Below are positions 58,968-64,000 of a stretch of 64,000 bases of DNA, piece after piece. The stretch is taken from the NCBI GenBank assembly GCA_026874595.1, contig CM049306.1, forward strand, positions 10,065,019 through 10,129,018. The letters are read 5' to 3'. Source of the stretch: Sipunculus nudus. Taxonomy: Eukaryota; Annelida; Sipuncula; Golfingiida; Sipunculidae. The notes beneath the pieces are model-generated. The model saw nothing but the letters and a program-made list of their open reading frames with translations. It ran no database searches and had not been told where the DNA came from. Position numbers and translations under genes: made by a program. Positions within the stretch are counted from its first letter, which is position 1. Every line of letters begins with the position of its first letter.

Positions 58968-60605
58968 ATACGGGTAGTCGACAAGCGACTACGTGTATCC
59001 ACCTAAATCAGAGTGGAAGGGTGATGTGAGGCATGGATTGAGTGGCAAGGGGAAATAGAGTGTTGCATATTAGCATGGATGTCTGCAGCCAAATTATGTA
59101 TGTAGGTTGCCCCCCCTACCACAAAATCCAGAAAGCCGTCCAAGTTGTATACATATGCAAAATTTAAGGCAGATAAGTCAAACCACTACATGTATATGAG
59201 TGATTTTAGCCCGTGGCAGACAAACAGATGGACGCTGAGCAAAAATGGTTTCAGGTGACGCCACCAGTTTTGCGTATGATAAAGAGCTATGTGAGAACTA
59301 TACACATGCAAAACTTTGGCCCAATCGGTCAAACGGTTCCCAAGATATGAGCTTGGATGTCTGCTGCATAAACTAGAATGCAGGTGGCGCCACCTGTCAT
59401 AAAATCCAGAGAGCTGTCAGGGATGTATAAACCTGCAAAATTTTAGGCAGATATGTCAAACCACTGCCGAGATATGAGTGATTTTATCCCATGGCAGACA
59501 AACAGACAGGAGCTGTGCAAAAATGGCTGCAGGTGGCGCCACCAGTTTTGCGTATGATGAAGAGCTATGTGAGATCTATACACATGCAAAATTTTGGCCC
59601 AATCGGTCAAACGGTTCCCGAGATATGAGCTTGGATGTCTGCAGCGTAAACGTGAATGTAGGTGGCGCCACCTGTCATAAAATCAGAAAAGCTATCCAGG
59701 ATGTATACGCATGCCGAATTTCAGGTGAATTAGTCAAGTCACTGCAGAGATATGAGTGATTTTAACCCAAGGCAGACGAACAGATGGACACTGTGCAAAC
59801 ATGGTTGCAGGTGGCGCCACCATTTTTTGTGTATGTTATAAAGCTCTCCAAGGGCTACATTTGTGCAAAAAAATTTTCCTGATCGGTCAAACGGTTCCCA
59901 AGATATGAGCTTGGATGTCTGTAGCGTACACGTGAATGTAGGTGGCGCCACCTGTCATAAAATCAGAAAAGCTATCCAGGATTATGCATGCCGAATTTCA
60001 GGTGAATTAGTCTAGTCACTGCAGAGATATGAGTGATTTTAACCCAAGGCAGACGAACAGATGGACACTGTGCAAACATTTTTGCAGGTGGCGCCACCAC
60101 TTTTTGTGTATGTTATAAAGCTCTCCAAGGGCTACATTTGTGCAAAAAAAATTTCCTGATCGGTCAAACGGTTCCCGAGATATGAGCTTGGATGTCTGTA
60201 GCGTAAACGTGAATGTAGGTGGCGCCACCTGTCATATAATCAGAAAAGCTATCCAGGATGTTTACGCATGCCGAATTTCAGGTGAATTAGTCTAGTCACT
60301 GCAGAGATATGAGTGATTTTAACCCAAGGCAGACGAACAGATGGACACTGTGCAAACATGGTTGCAGGTGGCGCCACCATTTTTTGTGTATGTTATAAAG
60401 CTCTCCAAGGGCTACATTTGTGCAAAAATATTTTCCTGATCGGTCAAACGGTTCCTGAGATATGTGGGTTTATGTGTGGAAACAGACGCACAAACGGACG
60501 CAGAGCGCAGAGGAAAGGTCAGAGGTCAAAACAAAATCGGGGCGCAGCAGTTCACATGTGACCCAAACATAATCCCGGGTTTCGTAAAATTCCGCTCAGC
60601 GGTTA
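58968..60605 (+). repeat. GGTGGCGCCACC-type repeat element, copy 3 (longest)
   Basis: Begins TACGGGTAGTCGACAAGCGA and ends GGTCAGAGGTCAAAACAAAA then GTTCACATGTGACCC. The core is four units of about 278 bp, marked by GCAGGTGGCGCCACCA at about 59530, 59808, 60085 and 60365. Each unit has two palindromes, GTTGCAGGTGGCGCCACCA and TGTAGGTGGCGCCACCTGTC, about 135 bp apart. The last three units are nearly identical, which suggests recent amplification. Short ORFs over it repeat with the array and are not taken as genes. Confidence 0.85.
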
Positions 60606-63600
60606 CAGAGGAGTTCTCCGGACACCTCGGCGGCAGCTGCGGCGTGCAGCTGAAAACATAGTATCAATCAGACCTTTCCTCAAGAACCACCTGTCAAAAT
60701 TAAAATTGTAACTCAGCTGAGTCTGAGTCGTGCAGAGCTGTGGTGGTGGTTTTGGTCCACTGTCCTTTGCGGCCTCTTATTTACACTTATAAGTCAAGAT
60801 GAATTTAAATATGCATCCAGATTTTAAATATACAACTGCTCGGAAAAATCTGTTCTTAGTGACCTATATTAGGCCATGGGTTACTCATCAGATGTGACGT
60901 AGACTCCCACCCTGCTTGTTGATTAAGGTAGCAATTGGATCTTGTGATCACAGGTATCCTTATTTTATACAGAAAGATGGGAAGGAATACACAGAAAAAT
61001 TTGGCTCACACAAATGAGGAATCATTCCCGAGACTGTCTGATTTTGCAAATGATAATGTAGCCTTACATGTTCTGAGTTCCATTCCCCATTGGTATGAAT
61101 CTAACTTCTTTTCTGTATAATCCTTTTCCATCTTCCTGTATATAATATTATGAACCACCTCAGCTATATTGTCATTTGTTGGGACCCTTATTAATTTTGA
61201 TCCACTAAGAAATCATAAGCACCAGTCGTGTCTTAAAATATGCCTGGGAATGTTGAATAATGTATCAATATGCAACGTTATGAACAACTCCTAGCCTGCT
61301 AGACTCTTTTTAACTGTATTCTTGAAACACAACTTTTCAGTGAATTTGAGATACCTGTAAGTTTAATCAGTACTGTAACTGTTCCCCCCTCAGAGCAACA
61401 CCCGGGTACCATAAGGTATGTGCTACAGCATGGCAATCAGCATTTTTACCATCATAGGTTTTCTGTGCTTGCTGCAAATATGTTATTTAATTATAAATCA
61501 CATTTAATACAGACCAGTAGTTAATCCTTTACTCTGAATAAATTATTGGCATGGTGTCTGTACTTTTTTAGTTTGACCCTCATTTTTGAGTTGCTGTGCT
61601 GGTGTTAATGGGCATCCAGAAGCCAGGCTGCTGCATGCTTGGTACATGGTTAGCGCTGGTGCATCACAAAATGACTGATCAAAGTGGATGATTATATACA
61701 TGAATAACTTGCTCATCATGACATGCAGATTTCAGTATTTTAAGCCTTAATTCTTTGATGCATTATGCATGGCAAATCTGGTCAGAGAGTATGTAATTTA
61801 ACTAATTCAAGGAATAATATGACCATTTGTCATTCTGGTTGTCCATGTCATTTTTTCTTTGCAGCATGCAAGCTCCATGAGTTTCTGAACGATGTTTTTT
61901 TCTCCAAAATACATACTGAATCTAAAAATGTTGGTCAAACAATGCTCCTTCTTTGTAAAATAATTTAAATTGTTTCAAGCATTTGAAAAATATACACATT
62001 TTAAGAAATATGGATATGTTTAGAAATAATATATCTGTCTGATTAGTTATAATTTATATAACATTTTAAGTTAATATTTAAATAATTTCCAGATACACAT
62101 AAAGAATTCAGTTGATCATATTGTAATTTTCCCGTTTGCATTCTTCATACTAAAAATGAAAACTTTAGTTATATCACTGGTATCCTAAATTTTAATTGTG
62201 TCTCCATATACATATCACAAATTGAATATGAAATTACTGATGAAATTATGCTTCGATCTGTTTGCTTGTGTTTTCTGTATGCATGTGAAGAAAGTTAAAT
62301 AACTGTCAAGGAAATCCGGCCTGAAGCAGGGAAGTTTAGATGTGGTGATGCATGTATACACTCCTCAACCCTTCATACACTGATATTTACAGCATGCTAT
62401 CAAGGAAATCAGAGATGAATGATCACCTTGATCTGCTTAAGTTACACTCATGACTGATGCTTCACTGCCATTCTAAATATCAAACTGAAATATCAAACTG
62501 AAATTTCAAACTGAAATATCAGTAGCCCCTACAATTCTTGTAACACTTATCCAAATATTACTTCAGACAATAATGAAACAAACAAAAAAAAATGTCTCTT
62601 TAGTGCATATATACCAACAATGAGAGAGGGCCGAAGAAAAATGTCCTGAAACGGGCAAGGGTCCTGCAGTTTCAACTATTATATATGCAAGAATAAGAGT
62701 AAATGAGGTAAAATTTACTGAAAATTCCTGAAACAACAATGCCAAAATTTAATGAAATCAGGAAGTCTCTTGAAATTTCTCATGCCTGACATTATATACC
62801 TCAAGGATTCATTTTTGACAAATTAAAGAAAATGATGAATTATAAAATAAAAATTAATCATTTTGTGGAATTAAAAAAATATAATTGTCATTTATATATT
62901 TTCTGAATACTAGTATTTTGTATGACAACATCTAAAATCTTCATAAATTGATGCATAGAAACAGTTCAAACTTTATATTTCCTTTGCATGGCAGTTGTCT
63001 GACACAAGAATTTTTTAATTCTAGATCTACCAAAATTCATAAGATCTGGGTGAGGTGGTTAAAATGCATATTTGTCATTCTGTTCATAATTTAAGAATTT
63101 TCTGTCTGAATCTCTTTCAATCTTCCTGAGATATTATATAAAATTATGATGATAGACAATAAGGGTTCAGGTGAGGTCTACAGGTTCCAGCATGGTTTAG
63201 TTTTGTAGATAAATGGTCACCATATACTCCTTGGTCTGTGGGTATCTGAACTTACATCATGATGGCACGAACATCTGTAAAATGTGTTTAAAGTCACAAG
63301 TTTAATCATCTGCAGATCAGAATTCAAATCTGTCCTTCTCAGTCCAACTTTTATCACAGTTTTCAAACAGACAGTGAAGTCGTCCTGCTATGGCTCTGAC
63401 TTCAAATAAACATTCCATTTTAACTTGCCAAGTATTGCAAATATTTGGGTTTTCAGTTCAAAACTGTTTACCATAAAACACACCCTCTTAAGTGAGGTCA
63501 GTTTGTGGCAGCTGGGAGTCTATCCTTCATTTCTGTAAAGGTTTGGTGAGATAAAATTCTAAATCATTTTATGTAGCCATTGCCATTGCTGCGAGTTTGG

Positions 63601-64000
63601 ATTTTAGACATGGGCTCTGTAATAAGGATTGATTTCTTTGCCAGTGACTTGGTGTTGGAATTCTGAAATTATGCCAAATAATGTTTTATGTTTAAAGGTT
63701 TACTCAGGCTGGTGTCTTTTAGTTCACTTGATTTTCCAAAAGTGTGTGAATCATTTATGAATTTTATTCATTGCCATTTTTATTTATATATTTTCCATTA
63801 TTTTTAGGCACATATATTTATGGGATGATATAACATCAGTTTGGTACTATCCAGATATAGCAAATTTGGCTAAGCATCAAGAGCTAGGGGTTCATTCGAA
63901 GCCTTTGTTTCTGACATTTAATTTTATTTACCATATGTGAACTAATTATTATAAGAAGTTTTGGTATTAAATAAAATGGTATATAAAATTTCATATGAAA
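60606..64000. other. 3' end of the window, no gene recognised
   Basis: AT-rich sequence. A partial AGCTCAGCTGA-like start (AACTCAGCTGAGTCTGAGTC) lies near 60709. TTTCTTTGCAG at about 61854-61864 is a good-looking acceptor followed by CATGCAAGCTCC and a stop after seven codons in the frame needed after the tail exon. This is possible but not supported. A short triplication of AACTGAAATATCA-like words occurs at about 62478-62522. Confidence 0.4.

Noticed and set aside
59478-60561. Plus-strand ORFs repeating VAGGAT...and minus-strand ORFs repeating MAPPTFT...
   Set aside because: They recur with the 278-bp DNA unit in both strands and are broken in older copies, so they follow the repeat and not a protein.
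61865-61890. Possible last exon after TTTCTTTGCAG encoding a seven-residue end
   Set aside because: The acceptor is good, but so short an end cannot be told from chance and the preceding exon is itself uncertain.

Overview
This is eukaryotic, almost certainly animal, DNA. It is AT-rich, short exons with GT-AG borders lie in multi-kilobase introns, and repeats fill much of the introns. The gene content and repeat style (tandem-core elements with hairpin ends, AGCTCAGCTGA-ended repeats) suggest a mollusc, most likely a bivalve. That placement is inference, because no species marker is present. There are no operons, and I found no convincing rRNA, tRNA or CRISPR array.

One host gene spans the window on the + strand: the 3' two thirds of a PDE5/6/11-family cyclic-nucleotide phosphodiesterase. 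Fourteen exons between 2216 and 48562 join without any frame conflict into 516 residues. They encode a GAF-B-type domain (visible residues about 1-200) and an HD-type PDE catalytic domain (about 235-516 plus the last exon). The catalytic residues H299, H303, H339, D340, D450, Q503 and F506 have the same spacing as human PDE5A H613, H617, H653, D654, D764, Q817 and F820. GAF-A and the start codon must lie upstream of the window. The 3' end looks alternative. Two homologous exons, 51946-52027 and 53418-53555, can each follow exon 14 but cannot be used in series. The second carries a stop codon. The first splices in phase to a possible acidic tail exon at 57559.

Intron 11 (24589-39940) is the most unusual part. 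A 94-bp tandem array of about 23 copies starts inside exon 11, and each unit carries the last 35 bp of that exon plus its 5' splice site. A terminal-inverted-repeat element of about 11.3 kb (26103-37372, ends CCCAGGT...ACCTGGG, AT duplicated) has inserted into the array. Both of its ends are packed with CTGCAG/TACTGCAGTA palindromes. Nested inside it are an AGCTCAGCTGA repeat, a hairpin-ended tandem-core element and a young-looking Ty3/Gypsy LTR retrotransposon (31903-36941). The retrotransposon has an open 1376-codon gag-pol frame on the minus strand, LTRs identical by eye, a tRNA-Ser-type primer site, a polypurine tract and a 5-bp target duplication.

Other introns hold further repeats. These include three long copies of the AGCTCAGCTGA family (13076, 40101, 45288), three arrays built on the palindrome GGTGGCGCCACC (38066, 46497, 58968), a 1.4-kb TA-flanked inverted-repeat element (49192-50570), an oppositely oriented pair of one MITE (24029, 39410), and several TA, poly-C and poly-G tracts. 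From about 57.8 kb to the end I recognise no gene.
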